A stretch of 64,000 nucleotides of DNA, taken from assembly GCA_027946555.1 (NCBI GenBank), contig JAPEVC010000024.1, positions 124,001 to 188,000 on the forward strand, written 5' to 3'. Both the position numbers and the translations under genes were made by a program. This document shows, one piece after another, positions 45,352 through 57,588 of the stretch (positions are counted from its first letter, which is position 1; every line of letters begins with the position of its first letter). Origin of the DNA: Gnomoniopsis sp. IMI 355080. Its lineage: Eukaryota; Ascomycota; Sordariomycetes; Diaporthales; Gnomoniaceae. Under the pieces are notes generated by a model, which did no database searches, was not told where the DNA came from, and was given only the letters and a program-made list of their open reading frames with translations.

Positions 45352-46787
45352 GCTGACTAGTTGGGTGAGCTGTTGGAGATGCTTGCGGATGAGGAGAGCT
45401 GAGATGGCGTCCGTATCTACGATTTTTCTCTCTGGACCGAAATCTTTACCTGTTTGTTGCGGGCAGTAACAAATGAGCGGGCCGAACCTTCACAACACTC
45501 CCTGGGAGGTAGCTTGGGTGGGCAGGTACTTCGAATATGAGATGAATGACATCACAAGCACGACGATCCCTGTCAAGCCTCCTGGCCTTCGCGGGCCCGC
45601 AACCCCATTATCGCCAGTTATCTCATGCACGGGAGTCCATGGTGTGTGTTTGCCTGTGTTTGCTGTCAGTCATGGCCGGATGCTGCAAGATTACCTGTAC
45701 ATATCAACAGTGTACCTCGCTGCTTACCAAGGACTGGCCCAAAACATTTGCATTGTTTATGCTGTGCATTATTCAAGGCGGGCGTAGGTTTTCCCATCGA
45801 AGTCGAAAGTCCAGTGCCAGCGCCAAGTGAAATGGCCGTGCGCGGAAGGCGCAACCCAGCTGGAGGCGATAGTGGGGCCGTCGGGGCCAACTGTAGCAGG
45901 CAGCCGGGCAGCGGGCTGGCCGCCTGTAATGAACAGCGGCTTACTCTACCGTAGTAACACATGGACAGCCTGCTTAGGTACCTAGGTGATGACTCCCTCC
46001 TCCTCCTTATTATGCCATTAACACATTACCACCTCAAACTCACGAAAGCCCTCATTTGGCATAGGCAGGATTCAACGGCACTTGAGCATCTCAACCTCTC
46101 CAACTTTGGTTCTCGCCCCCCTTAGTCAATCACTATTTCCAGTCGTTTCCAGTCTCCCAAGCCAACTCGACACGGCTTGCCACTCTTCTGAGGACCGACG
46201 AGCCGCAGCCGCAGCCGTAATCGCATCTGCACCCAACTAGTCGACGCTCTAGATCATCCTCACCACCGAAAACACCGTGAGGACCACGTCCGATACTGAC
46301 TGGGCTCCATTTGTTTGCCCCTCATTAGCCCCCTAACTGTCTGACTGTCCATCCTGTGGCGTGTGACACACATCTCGGTCACCAGCAAGACATCCTGCGG
46401 CACGAGAGATTAGCCTACCCCCGTTTCGTCCTGCCACCACCTGATCGTCTAAGTGGTACTCTTGCAACCCACTCCGATACTCTCTGTACCTCAGCCCTCA
46501 CTCCGCAGCGCACCACAACGCTCTGCCCTCTTTGTACACAGGGTCCTTCGACTCATATCGGCTCTCCTCTACCTGTCAAGGTCCCACCGAATCCTTGCCA
46601 TCCCTCGGACTCGGTCGTGGCCTCCGAGTCCCCCGTCATCATTTCTCCCCAAACCCGCAAGAGAAAGGCGGCTGAGGCGACGCTTCCGTCAACCAAGGAA
46701 ATCCATCCGAACAAAAGGGTCTCCGCCTCAGCTGCCAAAAACACCGAAGTCTCTCCTCCGACCCCTTTGACCACCGCCTCTACCAAC
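45352..46787. other. Divergent promoter region of peroxiredoxin and RBR ligase genes
   Basis: Contains a TAGGTACCTAGGTGATG word at about 45975. A pyrimidine-rich leader lies before the RBR ligase. The ligase frame is open back to 46356, but lacks an ATG there and is read as 5' leader. Confidence 0.5.
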
Positions 46788-48522
46788 ATGGACTCGGACG
46801 ATGATATGCTCTCCAATCTGTCCAGCGACGAGGACCTGCTGCAGGACGACAGTGACAACAACTCTGGCGATGATGGTATGTTTGGCTTGTCACGGCCAGG
46901 CTCACCCACCCTCTTTGTTTCGCTAATCTCATAGACGCTCGTGACTAACATTAGTCAATTTGCAGGCTTCGATTTCGAGGAAGAGCCCGACCCAGATCTA
47001 CCCGGCCAAACCGACTTTAGCCCCAAAAAGAAGGTGTCCTACGAGATCACATATAAAGTCTTCCAACCCGAAGACATTCAGAAGCAACAGGATGATCTGG
47101 TTGACGAGGTGAACATGATCCTCGTGCTCCCCAAAGATGATGCTGCCGTACTGCTCCGTCATTTTCGGTGGAACAAGGAGAGACTGCTCGACGAGTACAT
47201 GGATTCAGCACAAAAGGTCTTGGACGCCGCAGGCATCGGGCCCGTCAACAACGATGGTCCGCGCCTAGAAGCCGTACCAGGCTTCATGTGTGACATCTGC
47301 TGCGAGGATGAGGAAGGTCTGCAGACCTTCGCCATGAAGTGTGGTCATCGCTATTGCGTCGACTGCTATCGGCAATACCTCGTGCAGAAGGTGAAGGAAG
47401 AAGGCGAGGCCGCGCGCATCCAGTGTCCCTCTGATGGGTGCCCTCGCATCATCGATGCCAAGTCTATGGATCTTCTCGTCACCGAAGACCTTAACGACCG
47501 ATACCGCAAACTTCTCAACAGAACATATGTGCAGGATAACGACCATCTGAAGTGGTGCCCGGCCCCCGACTGCGAGAATGCCCTAGGTTGTGGTATCAAA
47601 AAGAAAGACCTCGACAAGATTGTGCCGACAGTGGCTTGCTCATGTGGACACCGCTTTTGCTTCGGTTGCATTCTTACCGATCATCAGCCTGCTCCCTGTG
47701 AGTTGGTCAAGAGATGGCTTAAGAAGTGTGCCGATGACAGTGAAACAGCAAACTGGATTTCCGCCAACACCAAGGAATGCCCCAAGTGCAATTCCACTAT
47801 CGAGAAGAACGGTGGCTGTAACCACATGACATGCCGCAAGTGCAAGTACGAATTTTGCTGGATGTGTATGGGCCTATGGTCTGAGCACGGAACGAGTTGG
47901 TATAATTGCAATCGCTTTGAGGAGAAGAGTGGCAGCGATGCTCGAGATGCTCAGGCCAAATCCAGGGTGTCCTTGGAGCGATACCTGCATTACTATAACC
48001 GCTATGCCAACCACGAGCAGTCAGCCCGCCTCGACAAAGATATTTACCAAAAGACGGAAAAGAAAATGGTACAGCTTCAGACAGCCTCAGGCATGTCCTG
48101 GATTGAGGTACAGTACCTCAATGCTGCATCCCAGGCCCTACAGACCTGCCGACAAACGCTTAAGTGGACTTATGCCTTCGCGTTTTACCTAGCGAGGAAC
48201 AACCTGACGGAAATATTCGAGGACAACCAAAAGGATCTGGAGATGGCCGTGGAGGCTTTGTCCGAAATGTTTGAGAAGCCGATCAGTGAGCTGTCAGATC
48301 CTAAACTCAAGGTTGAGATCATGGATAAGACGGCCTACTGCACCAAGAGGCGGGTCATTCTTCTCGATGACACTGCTGAGAACCTGGCAAATGGTGGGTC
48401 TCCTCCCTCCAAGTGATCGCTATTCGAAAGTCGCTGACTCTTTTGTGCTAGGCAAGTGGAAATTTAGCGTGGACCTTCACAGCCCAGGAGCAGCATCGGC
48501 AGCTGGTAATAACCGTCGCTGA
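46788..48522 (+). CDS. RBR-type E3 ubiquitin ligase, Ariadne family
   Basis: Exons are 46788-46875, 46966-48393 and 48452-48522, giving 528 residues. An acidic N-terminus (MDSDDDMLSNLSSDEDLLQD) leads to the UBA-like region. RING1 begins CDICCEDEEGLQTFAMKCGH. The IBR follows (WCPAPDCENALGCG, CSCGHRFCFGC). RING2 is CPKCNSTIEKNGGCNHMTC, where the likely catalytic Cys is in the NHMTCRKC segment; CKYEFCWMC completes it. The C-terminal Ariadne helical domain is intact (YLHYYNRYANHEQSARLD, LEVQYL-like IEVQYLNAASQAL). Ariadne ligases take ubiquitin from E2 onto the RING2 cysteine and can be switched on by neddylated cullins. The last 23 residues sit in a separate small exon. Confidence 0.95.
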
Positions 48523-49822
48523 ATCGATAACTCGAGGAACTTCATCGACCACTCGACTAGTTGAGTGAACAAGAAGTCAGTTCACATGCTGAGCGACAAG
48601 CAGCTTTTCTAATCCTGGTCGTACATACATCTTTACTGTTTGCTGTCATCAAATGCAGAAGCAGGACAAAACTGGGCTATGGATCTCCATCGTTTGCAGA
48701 TCCAGCTGAGGCCGTGATGTATTTGTCATTGCACGCCCCTCCGGTCCAGAGCGCTGGACACGAAAGGGGAAATCGCGTTGTGGTGTCAAGCGATGGACAT
48801 GGCACAACGAGAATAACGGTCAAGACAGCGTCCTCAAGGCGTTACATCGCGCGGACTCCCATATAGACAAGTTGGGGTTTCTACATCATTGCACTGGAGT
48901 CTTAGGGAGAGTATAAGTGTGTTTTCTTGCGTGGCTCGTCCGGAGTTGCATTACTACTACTACATAGGTTGTGGAAGACGGCTCGCGTTTGGCCTCAGGA
49001 ACATATCATCATAGCTGTGGCTGGTTCATTCCACTTGACGAAGATACGGTGTTTGGAAGGGTCAGGCAGGGGGAGGAGAGCTTTAGAATGTGTCGGGTCT
49101 CTTATTTACTTTTTTGTTGTAGCGATAACGCGGATTGACTTATCACTTATTATTATTATTGTTGTTGTTGTTGTTGTAGCTACAGCCGTTCACGACTCTT
49201 TGGGTCTGTCCTCAGGGCTATGTTTGTCTCGGAAATTTCTTGATGTTCCTGGATGTCTATCAAAATGGCAGCCCGGGCTCAGTATTAGGAGAAGGTTTGC
49301 AGTACGAAGTAGCGGTTCGGAATATCTAGTGTAAAACGTTCATCCGGGAGAACATTGCGGCAAGCTGAGGCGCTTGGCTACCCCGGAAAGTGGCGTGTGA
49401 ACTATTAGCCGGGTCATCAGCCGAGGGGTCCTGGGGAAGAACAAGGGTCCCATCCGCGCTCATCGGCCATTGACGGAGGTCCTTCATCGTGAGTGGAAGG
49501 CAAGCTTGGGATATTTTCGGAGACTGTCGGCTTGTTTAACTATACAGTTTTTCTTCTCTCTTTTGTTACGGTGATCTTGTTTACTACTCCAAACAACCAA
49601 TCCTCCCGACGTACCTCTGCTGTACTGTGCCTTGGCCAGCTTCCGGCGTTTCGGCTCTTGCCCTTTGCCAAGTCCGCGACGACTTCGTTGATCCGGCCTT
49701 GTTGTGGTTCCCCTCCCGATCCTCACTGAGAGCACTTCTAGTTTATTTATACCTGCCGGAGAAGCTTCAATTGCTCCTCAGCTGTTTCATTATACCCATC
49801 AGCACTCAATAAGCCCGTCGAA
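48523..49822. other. Intergenic region
   Basis: 3' region of the RBR ligase and promoter of the CoA-transferase. Contains an ATT/GTT triplet repeat at about 49148-49178. No gene is recognised. Confidence 0.5.
49148..49178 (+). repeat. Compound (ATT)n(GTT)n trinucleotide repeat
   Basis: About four ATT units followed by six GTT units, in non-coding sequence. Confidence 0.85.
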
Positions 49823-51545
49823 ATGCCCTCCGCAGGTGTATGCATGCGGACTCTCCGCGCCTACTCCAAGTATGGCTCCAACGTATGTGTCCTAGATGCT
49901 GTGCGCCCTTTCGTGGAAATACAGACTGATATACCGTCTCCAGCACGCTCTCTTATTTGCGCGCGCCTTCTCCGCTAGCCCGCGCCGCGCCGAAATCAAC
50001 AAAGTCTACCCCTCCGCCTCTGAAGCCCTCAAGGACATGAAGCCCAACTCGACCCTCCTTTGTGGTGGCTTCGGCCTCTGTGGCGTGCCTGACACGCTCA
50101 TCGACGAGGTCCACGCTAAGCCCGAGATCACTGGCCTCACCGCGGTCTCCAACAATGCAGGCACGGACAGCTCGGGGCTGGGCAAGCTGCTCAAGTCCAA
50201 GCAAGTTCGCAAGATGATCGCTTCCTATATCGGCGAGAATAAAACATTTGAGCAGATGTACCTTACTGGCGAGGTTGAGCTTGAACTCACACCACAGGGT
50301 ACTCTCGCGGAGCGGTGCGCAGCTGGCGGTAAGGGCGTGCCGGCATTCTATACGCCAGCGGCATTCGGCACGGTAGTGCAGACAGGCGAGTTGCCGCTGA
50401 AGAACAAACCAGACGGCAGCCCGGACCAGTTTAGCTACCCCAAGGACGTCAAGGTTTTCAACGGGAAGAGTTATCTGCTGGAGCACAGCATTGCGGGCGA
50501 CTACGCCTTCGTCAAGGCCTACAAGGCTGACAAGCTAGGTAACTGCCAGTTCCGTCTCGCGGCGAACAATTTCAACGGTGCAATGGGCCGCAACGCCAAG
50601 ATGACCATTGTCGAGGCGGAGCACATTGTCGAGCCTGGTGAGATCGCGCCCGAGGCAGTCCACTTGCCAGGTATCTACGTCAAGCGGGTGATTCAATCGA
50701 CCGCGGCCAAGAACATTGAGAAGCATACCTACGCCAAGGACGACAGCGACCCAGCGGCAAAGGCAGCCCTCGGCACGGGCGACACCGCCGCGAAGCGCGA
50801 GCGCATCGTGCGTCGCGCAGCCAAGGAGTTCAAGAACGGCATGTACGCCAACCTGGGCATCGGCATGCCCATGCTCGCACCGGGCTTTGTGGGACCCGAG
50901 GTTGAGGTTCAGCTGCAGAGCGAGAACGGCATTCTGGGACTGGGACCCTACCCGCGGAAGGGCGAGGAGGACGCGGACCTAATCAACGCGGGCAAGGAGA
51001 CGGTAACGCTGAAGCCTGGCGCGGCGGTGTTCGGGTCAGAGGAGAGCTTCGGTATGATCCGGAGTGGTCGGATCAACCTGACGATCCTCGGCGCAATGCA
51101 GGTGTCTGCAACAGGCGATCTGGCGAACTGGATGCTGCCTGGTAAAGTTAAGGGTTTTGGTGGTGCGATGGACTTGGTGAGCAACCCGAGTGCGACAAAG
51201 GTCGTAGTGACGATGGAGCACACGGATAAGAAGGGAAGACCGAAGATTATGAAGCAGTGTGCTTTCCCTTTGACGGGGCGGGCCTGTGTCAGCCGGATTA
51301 TCACCGAGTTGGTAAGTCTATTCCCATTGCCTGTTTCTCTTCTCTTTGTCATCCCTCCCGCTCTTATATGCGTCTTTCGTAAAATATCTAATGACTGACT
51401 TCATTAATTATAGGGTGTGTTTGACGTTGACTTCTCCCACGGATTGACGCTTATTGAAATTGCTGATGGTGTGACGGTGGATGAAATCAAGGAGAAGACA
51501 GAAGCGCCGTTCAAGGTGGCGGATGACCTGAAACCTATGCTGTAA
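49823..51545 (+). CDS. Mitochondrial succinyl-CoA:3-ketoacid CoA-transferase (SCOT)
   Basis: Exons are 49823-49882, 49944-51311 and 51414-51545, giving 519 residues. The first exon and start of the second form a presequence (RTLRAYSKYGSN then ALLFARAFSASPRR). The alpha-half follows (LLCGGFGLCGVPDTLIDEV, QGTLAERCAAGGKGVPAFYT) and is joined by a short linker to the beta-half (NLGIGMPMLAPGFV). The CoA-accepting Glu (near residue 346) is in QSENGILGLGPYP. It moves CoA from succinyl-CoA to acetoacetate, or in some fungi to other 3-oxo acids such as 3-oxoadipate. The last exon (GVFDVDFSHGLTLIEIADGV) completes the fold. Introns have ACTGAT and ACTGAC branches. Confidence 0.94.
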
Positions 51546-52518
51546 TCCATACACAGAAATAAAAGGTCGAGTTACTCGAAGAGGGAATGAAGTTGGCCAT
51601 ATAGCGTGAGTTTCAAATGACTATGGAGGCAAGTGTAGGAAGACAACTGCAAGCTACGAGTTCACGACTTATGTCCCATTGGACGGTGATATCGCACTAC
51701 ATGTTGTTAAATCTATTTCAAATTGTCGAATATAGGCTCTTTGTCTGTGTATAAGGCACTAGAGCTCATTCTTGAAAAGCTGACAAAGGTGATCGTACAT
51801 TCGTACAGCCCCATTGATAATTAAGTATTGGATTATCGTGGAATATACCTTCACATTTCATCCTTCACGCGTTTCTCTCATTTAAAAATGACAACACACT
51901 TCGGTCAAGACGTCCAACCCAAGGCAACGTTAATGCTTCTCGCTATGTTGAAGCTTGTTGAATAGCCATGCCTCAGCGAGCTGTACAATCGCATGGGCAT
52001 CGAGTCTCGAGAAGCGACAGTTCACCGAGGCCGGAATACTGAGACACAGATGGCCAGAGGGGGCCGAGGCGCTAGAAATAAAGCCATTCCTTCAAGTCCA
52101 TCAGCGAAAAATTCCGGGAAATATTGCTCCGGGAAGGCATGTCTAGACCAAGACCCAGCGAGACGACAGGTACAGTTTTTTGACTTCCATGCTTGTCCAG
52201 GCTGGTCTGACTTGCTGAGTCACTCTGGGATCGGTAGTAAGTCAAGTGTCCCCCCATTGTAAGCAGGTTGGGGTGATGTTGTTAGAGTCTCCTGGTATTG
52301 CTTACAGCAGCTACTGTTGTGTAGTTGCCACTCGGGATCCTTGTCCTTTCACTTCCAGTCTCGAACCTTTCCCCAGTCGCTAAGAAGTTGCAACTTCTGG
52401 AACTGGGTCACGTATTGGGTGCTGCTCTGCGTGAGACCTTGCCGGCTGTGAATTCTCAAGACGGCAAGCTTCGGAAATGGGTCATTTGTAAGACTCCAAG
52501 CTCGGAGCATATCGTCTG
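51546..52518. other. Convergent intergenic region
   Basis: 3' region of SCOT and of the uncharacterised minus-strand gene. Short open frames only; no gene is recognised. Confidence 0.5.
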
Positions 52519-53522
52519 TCACTTGCAAAATCCCAAATTCTCATGCCAGGATTCGATAACCTCAAGGACACCAAGATTTTGGAGCCCAGGCAGAATGTCA
52601 AGGTCTTGTTGGGTGAAGTTGAATTGAACGCCGACAATGCGCAGGTGAGTGATGAAATGGAAGAATTCTGCGGGCTGAAGGGTTTCAATACAGGTGCTGA
52701 GATTCCGGTCTGGGCTGTCGATTTGCTTTGAGTAATGGTGTAAAGCCTTGTCCTTACATCGCTTGATCAGTCGCGCCACTTCAGCGAGAATAATCTTGAC
52801 TGTGCGAAGTTGAGCTTTGTACTTTTGAAGTTTGTCAGATGACTCCAGCACGCACAAAGCGCCGTCTACTTGCCAGTGCTTGAACATGAACGTTGTGCAC
52901 GTGGGGGCGTCGTCCTGCTCGTCCAAGTCATCTGGCTCATCGGAATCGGCTGTTGATTGTGCACCATTGCTCATCAGATTCTTCATCAGACTCCTTTTCG
53001 TCTTCTCTAGCAACCTATGGCGCTTCGGGTCTCTAAGAGGACCCCATTCCTTGAGAGCTGTATGGACTGCCTTCCATTGCCTGAGAGAGATATTACTAGA
53101 TTGTGTCAGCATGAGTCTCATCCGCTTTCACCAAGTCATACGGTTCGATAGGGGCTATGTTTACTAAGGGTTACTTATGACGCCCCAGATGGACGGGACT
53201 GTCTTTGGAGGGAGGTTCTCGAGGACAGCATGTGTGTCGCCGTACGACCTCCGCGCCGCAGTTTTCGCCGCCGCCTCTACGAGGTCTGATGGGACACGTT
53301 CTCGCAACCTTTGGGCAGTCGGATGAGACCAAATGCGGAACCAGCCTCTGTAAGGTCTGTAGCCTATGGAAGCCTAACATGTGGCTCATCAAAAGCCAAT
53401 CCAGGATAAGGGCCGTGTTTGCCAGGTGGCTCGCTTGTCCAGTCGCAATCAGTAATATCTTGAGAAGGCACACTATTCGGTGTGCACGTTAGACGAGGCT
53501 GCGAGGCCTGCGTGCCCGCCAT
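52519..53522 (-). CDS. Uncharacterised fungal protein, intactness doubtful
   Basis: Three minus-strand pieces read like one protein: a start MAGTQASQPRLTCTPNS at 53522; a middle piece GYRPYRGWFRIWSHP then RLRERVPSDLVEAAAKTAA, ending LPPKTVPSIWGVIS near 53168; and a long piece from SNISLRQWKAVHTALKEWG to the stop at 52519, which includes the acidic DSDEPDDLDEQDDAP segment and a Lys/Arg-rich helix. The first junction can be an intron (weak GTGCCT donor, GTTAG acceptor near 53375) in frame. The second has a GTAACC donor, a GCTGAC branch and a CTAG acceptor, but this splice is out of frame by one base. The gene may therefore be broken or spliced unusually. No family is recognised. Confidence 0.4.
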
Positions 53523-54914
53523 AGCGAAGTAGGTAAAATGGGGAGGAATAGTTTCGAAGTGTGGTGGTGTCAAGATTTCATGGGCGAAACAAGGTAAGGC
53601 TTTACACTATCTGGACAGCAGGTGGGCGTATTTCGCGTAATCTTGTGAACATGAGATGGTCAAAGCCGCACCGATCTCTTCGACCGCTCGAGCGCCAGTC
53701 CGCAATAGCGCCTCCATCACAGATGCCACGCACACTTGCCGCGCGCACTTGACAAGGAGACAGAGAACTATGATGTGAGTCAAGATACGAAAGCTGTATC
53801 CGATAGGACTGAAGACGATTCGAGGATGGCTGTTAATCTGTTCGACTACCTATATATAAATTCGGGAAGGTATCTGCGCATGTCTCGTTGAAAATTTATC
53901 TGATACCCAACATGGAAATACGAGCACAGAAGGTAAGGTAACGAGTTCGATCTAACCCCCCGTTTCCCCTCCAAGACATGCCACGGATGAAGTGCGATTG
54001 CCAGAGTGGATACGGGGGGTATAAAATATGTGTTGTGAAGAAGAGAAGGGAGAAGGAGCAGGAGAAGAAGCTGTCGCGAAATTTTGGTTTTCACGTTAGG
54101 AAAAGTGGAGTGCTTACTTAAGCGACCCGGAAACATGAGATCCTCTGCCTGTGTGCCGAATTTGGTCAACATTCTGCACAACCCGCTTCCTGGGTACCTA
54201 AGTACATTTCGAATCAAGTTTTTTTCACTTTTTATTTGTTTCTAATAATGTTTCTAACGGATAATGAAGAGTTGGAGGCAATCCTGATTGTCTACTGTTT
54301 ATGAATAGGGAGAAGCACTTCGACAAGCATCTTGTTGTAGGTAGATACAATTAGTCAAGTACCTCTCAGGTACCAGGGCATAGACTGCACAACACATTCA
54401 TACACCTTTTCCTTTTTTCCTTTCAAGTAAAAAGAGTATATCGGAAACATTGTCTCAAAGCCAGGACAATACTTACGCAGTACTATTATCATTGAAGTTG
54501 AGGCCGAACAATTGGAGCAAAGAGTGCTGCAATGCCTCGGAGCACTGGGGTATGCTCGTCGGTCGGCCAAGCGTACGCAGTACTCCGAACTATGTACCTG
54601 GTAGGCCGGCAATGATTGGTATATACCCTGTATCTACCTAGGTATGGTAGGTACCCAGACTTCTTAGCTTGCCAATCACAGCAAGCCTGAATTTAATTGT
54701 TTGCAGCTCCCAGGCCTGGACCCCTGTCTTCCAATCTACCAGGGTGGGTGGAGTGAACGAGGGGCAGTGAAGAGCAGCCCAAGAACTTGCTTCATTCTCG
54801 TGTGTTTGCTGATGACTCTTCTTCCTTCAACCTGCATACAGCGAATCGTCTTTACCTAGGTACATCTAACGGGATTTATCACCACATAATCCCAATCAGC
54901 AGAACTCCGCCATA
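53523..54914. other. Divergent intergenic region
   Basis: Rich in TACCTAGGTA-type words (54190-54205, 54633-54655, 54853-54866). It includes the promoter of the PP28-like gene. No gene is recognised; the open frame at 53846-54217 (minus) has no motif. Confidence 0.5.
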
Positions 54915-55835
54915 ATGTCAGGACGCCCTGGAGCAGGCTCACGTGGCCGTGGTGGCAAGTTCAAGAAGTACACTCGCGGAGGTAAGTTCTACACAAATGG
55001 TGACGCTTCTGCCACCACTTCTCCTTACTGACTGGCTGCCCTCGCCTTCTCGTACAGGCGGCAAGCACTTCTCCAAGAACCTCCGGCCCCTCGATGCCGA
55101 TGGAAACGAGATCTCCATGTGGGACCCAAATGCAAGCAAGCAAGATGACTCCGACGACGACGATGACTCTGACGAGTCCTCCGAGGAAGAGTCCGAAGAC
55201 GAGGCCGGCCCCTCCAAGGCCACTCCAGCCCAGGAGCTGAGTCGTGAGGAACGTCGCGCCGAGAAAAAGGCCAAAAAGGAAGCCGCTATCGCTAGAGCCA
55301 AAAAGGCCAACGTCCAAGTTGGCGATTTGCCTCCGAGTGATTCCGAAGAAGAGTCCGATGACGACAACATGCCTGCCAACCCCAATCATTCAAAGGCTGC
55401 ACGCAAGCAAGCCGTTGCCCCTCCAAAGCAGCCCGATGACGAGGTTGAGGCGGCTGCCGCCGGCGTCGCCAAGCTGGCCGTCGACAAGGGCGGTATGACC
55501 CGTAAGGAGAGGGAGTCTGCGGAAGCTGCCGCTGCAAAGGAGCGGTATATGAAGGCTCATTTGGCGGGTAAGACAGACGAAGCCAAGGCCGACATGGCTC
55601 GTCTGGCCAAAATTCGAGAGGATCGGGCGCGTCAGAAGGCCATAAGAGATGTACGTTCCGCTTACTCTTCACGAATACATCATCAGTGACTGACTGACCA
55701 AATGTACAGGCCGAGGAAGAGGAACGCAAGGAGCGAGAGGCTGAGAAACGTAAGGAGATCGAGGCCAAGGAGGCTAAGAAGCGCGAGGCAGCCCTGGGCA
55801 AAGTCCCAGCCAAGAAGGGCGGCAAGAAGAAGTAA
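54915..55835 (+). CDS. PP28/PDAP1-like casein-kinase-substrate phosphoprotein
   Basis: Exons are 54915-54981, 55058-55650 and 55710-55835, giving 261 residues. The start MSGRPGAGSRGRGGKFKKYTR and the continuation GGKHFSKNLRPLDADG are conserved in this group. An acidic Ser/Asp stretch (SKQDDSDDDDDSDESSEEES) offers many casein kinase 2 sites. The PP28 domain lies in the C-terminal half (GGMTRKERESAEAAAAKERY, HLAGKTDEAKADMARLAKIR). The protein ends in a Lys-rich KKGGKKK tail. Human PDAP1 is a heat- and acid-stable phosphoprotein; a molecular role in fungi is not known. It is probably largely disordered and helical, cytosolic or nuclear. Confidence 0.9.
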
Positions 55836-56544
55836 GGCAGTGCGGCCGTAGACAATCCCGGGGACACATGCTTCGGATCCTGCGGTGGAGATGAGATCTA
55901 GTGGACATTTTCAGTTGGCAGTACCCAAGGCTTTCCTTTTGTTCAGGGTTCACATCGCCTGTGGTACAGTCGGATTTTCTTCGTACCACATACTACGTAT
56001 TCCATTGACAACAAGGCAATGGCACGATGTCCGAGCACCCTTTGCGACCGTCTACCAGGGCGAATGTCTTTTGACCAGGTTCCCAATTTCAGCTTGAGGA
56101 GCCGGACCAGATCTCCAGTGACCTTTGTCCGTACGTCCATCAGACTATACCCGTGAGCTAAAAGCGTCAGTCATTGCCAAAAGGTTAGCTTCTTACCCCG
56201 ATACTCCATTCGAGTCGAACACCGTGTTTACGGGGACGGCAGATATGAGCCATAAGGTGCAAATTGAAGACCAGAAATGAGACGATCGACCGGTCCTGGT
56301 CGTCACGTTACCACTGATCGCGTTGTGGTCCTCAGAGGAGAAAACTTGGCGAACCAGTGGTTCAGGCCTATAGGTAAAGCATCTTGAGTAGTTCTTACCT
56401 ATTAAAAGCTATTTTTTTAGGACTTGTTCAAAATGGCTGTACAACGCATCACCGCACAAGTTGAAAAAACAAGCTATGTCTTACAAGCTATGTCTTCAAT
56501 GCGGAGGGCCTGTCTTTTTCTGTCCATGGGATTGTGTGAAAGGG
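55836..56544. other. Convergent intergenic region
   Basis: 3' regions of the PP28-like gene and the membrane protein. Plus-strand open frames around 56424-56814 are antisense to the membrane protein's end and not taken as genes. Confidence 0.5.
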
Positions 56545-57588
56545 CTATGCAAGTTCTGTTTTTGGGTCCACACTCTCCTTCCAGAACTCATCAAAATCAA
56601 TGCCTTGCTCCGAGAACAAATCCCTGATCTGCTTGGCAGTCTCGACTTGCCTTTCCGGACTGAAGCCACCAGGCCGCGTAGACTCGAATTGGACAATTTC
56701 AATCCAGCGATAGAACAAGTCCTCCTTGCCCACCGCAGCCAACGCATCCCGGAACGCGAAGACCTGGTCTCGCCGTTCGTCATCTCCCGCGCTATCGTGC
56801 TCCTTCAGATCTAAGCTCACCCAACCAAAGTCGTTGTGGTTGATGACAACCACCAGCCGAAATGCCTCGAGTGCCACACTCTTGTCGTCCACCATCTTGG
56901 TCGCCTTCACCATCGCGGCCCAATCCAAGTCCCATTCGTTGTTCATAGTCAGGTAGCCTGTCTTGTCGTTGATGAGCATGGACTCAGTGGCGTCACCAAT
57001 GTTTTTCATCAACAGGGTGCGCGCCTCAAGATCATCGCCCTTCACGGCCTTGCGAATGTCCGCGTCCCAAGTCGACCGACTGCGGCGAACGTAGATCTCC
57101 TTGTCACGGAAGCCGACCATCCATCGCCAAAACAGCGGGGAGCCATTGGTGCTGCCAAGGCAGAACTCTACAGGCCAAGGCCAGACGAAGACGAAGAGGA
57201 GGAAATCGAACAGGAATGTGAGAGCTCTCCGCAGGACGATCTTTGAAATTGTCAGCCAAGAGAGCTCCGATGTTGCGAGAGTGGTCTCATTGGGCTGCCC
57301 AAGCGCAGCAAGGACGAATTGAAGGTACCATGGCACGATATAATAGACACGCCAGGCCATGAGTAGAAGGATGGTAACATTGAGGACCACGGGGACCAGG
57401 AAGATCTTGCGTTTGAAGGCGGCAGGTTTGTTGTCGACGTGGGCTATGTAAACGTGTTTTGGTGAGAGGGTGGCAAGCAGGGGAGCCAAGATTTCGGGAG
57501 CACGCTTGAAAGGGGCCGGCGGTTCTGTAGACGAGGCTGGCGGTGATGATTTAGTTTTCTTCCCCGTGCTTCTCTTGGAGGGCGCCAT
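56545..57588 (-). CDS. Uncharacterised fungal multi-helix membrane protein
   Basis: A single exon of 347 residues from the ATG at 57588 (MAPSKRSTGKKTKSSPPA); an in-frame ATG at 57735 would add 49 unlikely residues. A basic, Ser/Pro-rich N-terminus precedes two hydrophobic regions: about residues 70-105 (KIFLVPVVLNVTILLLMAWR onward) and 125-160 (ALTFLFDFLLFVFVWPWPVE). The C-terminal 190 residues are soluble, with conserved-looking segments DIRKAVKGDDLEARTLLMKN, NNEWDLDWAAMVKATKMVDD and HNDFGWVSLDLKEHD. I do not recognise a characterised family; it looks like a conserved ascomycete membrane protein. It is divergent from the mitochondrial IF-2 gene, 527 bases apart. Confidence 0.82.
   Translation of the reverse strand: MAPSKRSTGKKTKSSPPASSTEPPAPFKRAPEILAPLLATLSPKHVYIAHVDNKPAAFKRKIFLVPVVLNVTILLLMAWRVYYIVPWYLQFVLAALGQPNETTLATSELSWLTISKIVLRRALTFLFDFLLFVFVWPWPVEFCLGSTNGSPLFWRWMVGFRDKEIYVRRSRSTWDADIRKAVKGDDLEARTLLMKNIGDATESMLINDKTGYLTMNNEWDLDWAAMVKATKMVDDKSVALEAFRLVVVINHNDFGWVSLDLKEHDSAGDDERRDQVFAFRDALAAVGKEDLFYRWIEIVQFESTRPGGFSPERQVETAKQIRDLFSEQGIDFDEFWKESVDPKTELA

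Noticed and set aside
46356..46787. In-frame N-terminal extension of the RBR ligase
   Set aside because: No ATG at its start, and Pro/Ser-rich text unlike Ariadne N-termini. The ATG at 46788 gives the expected acidic start.
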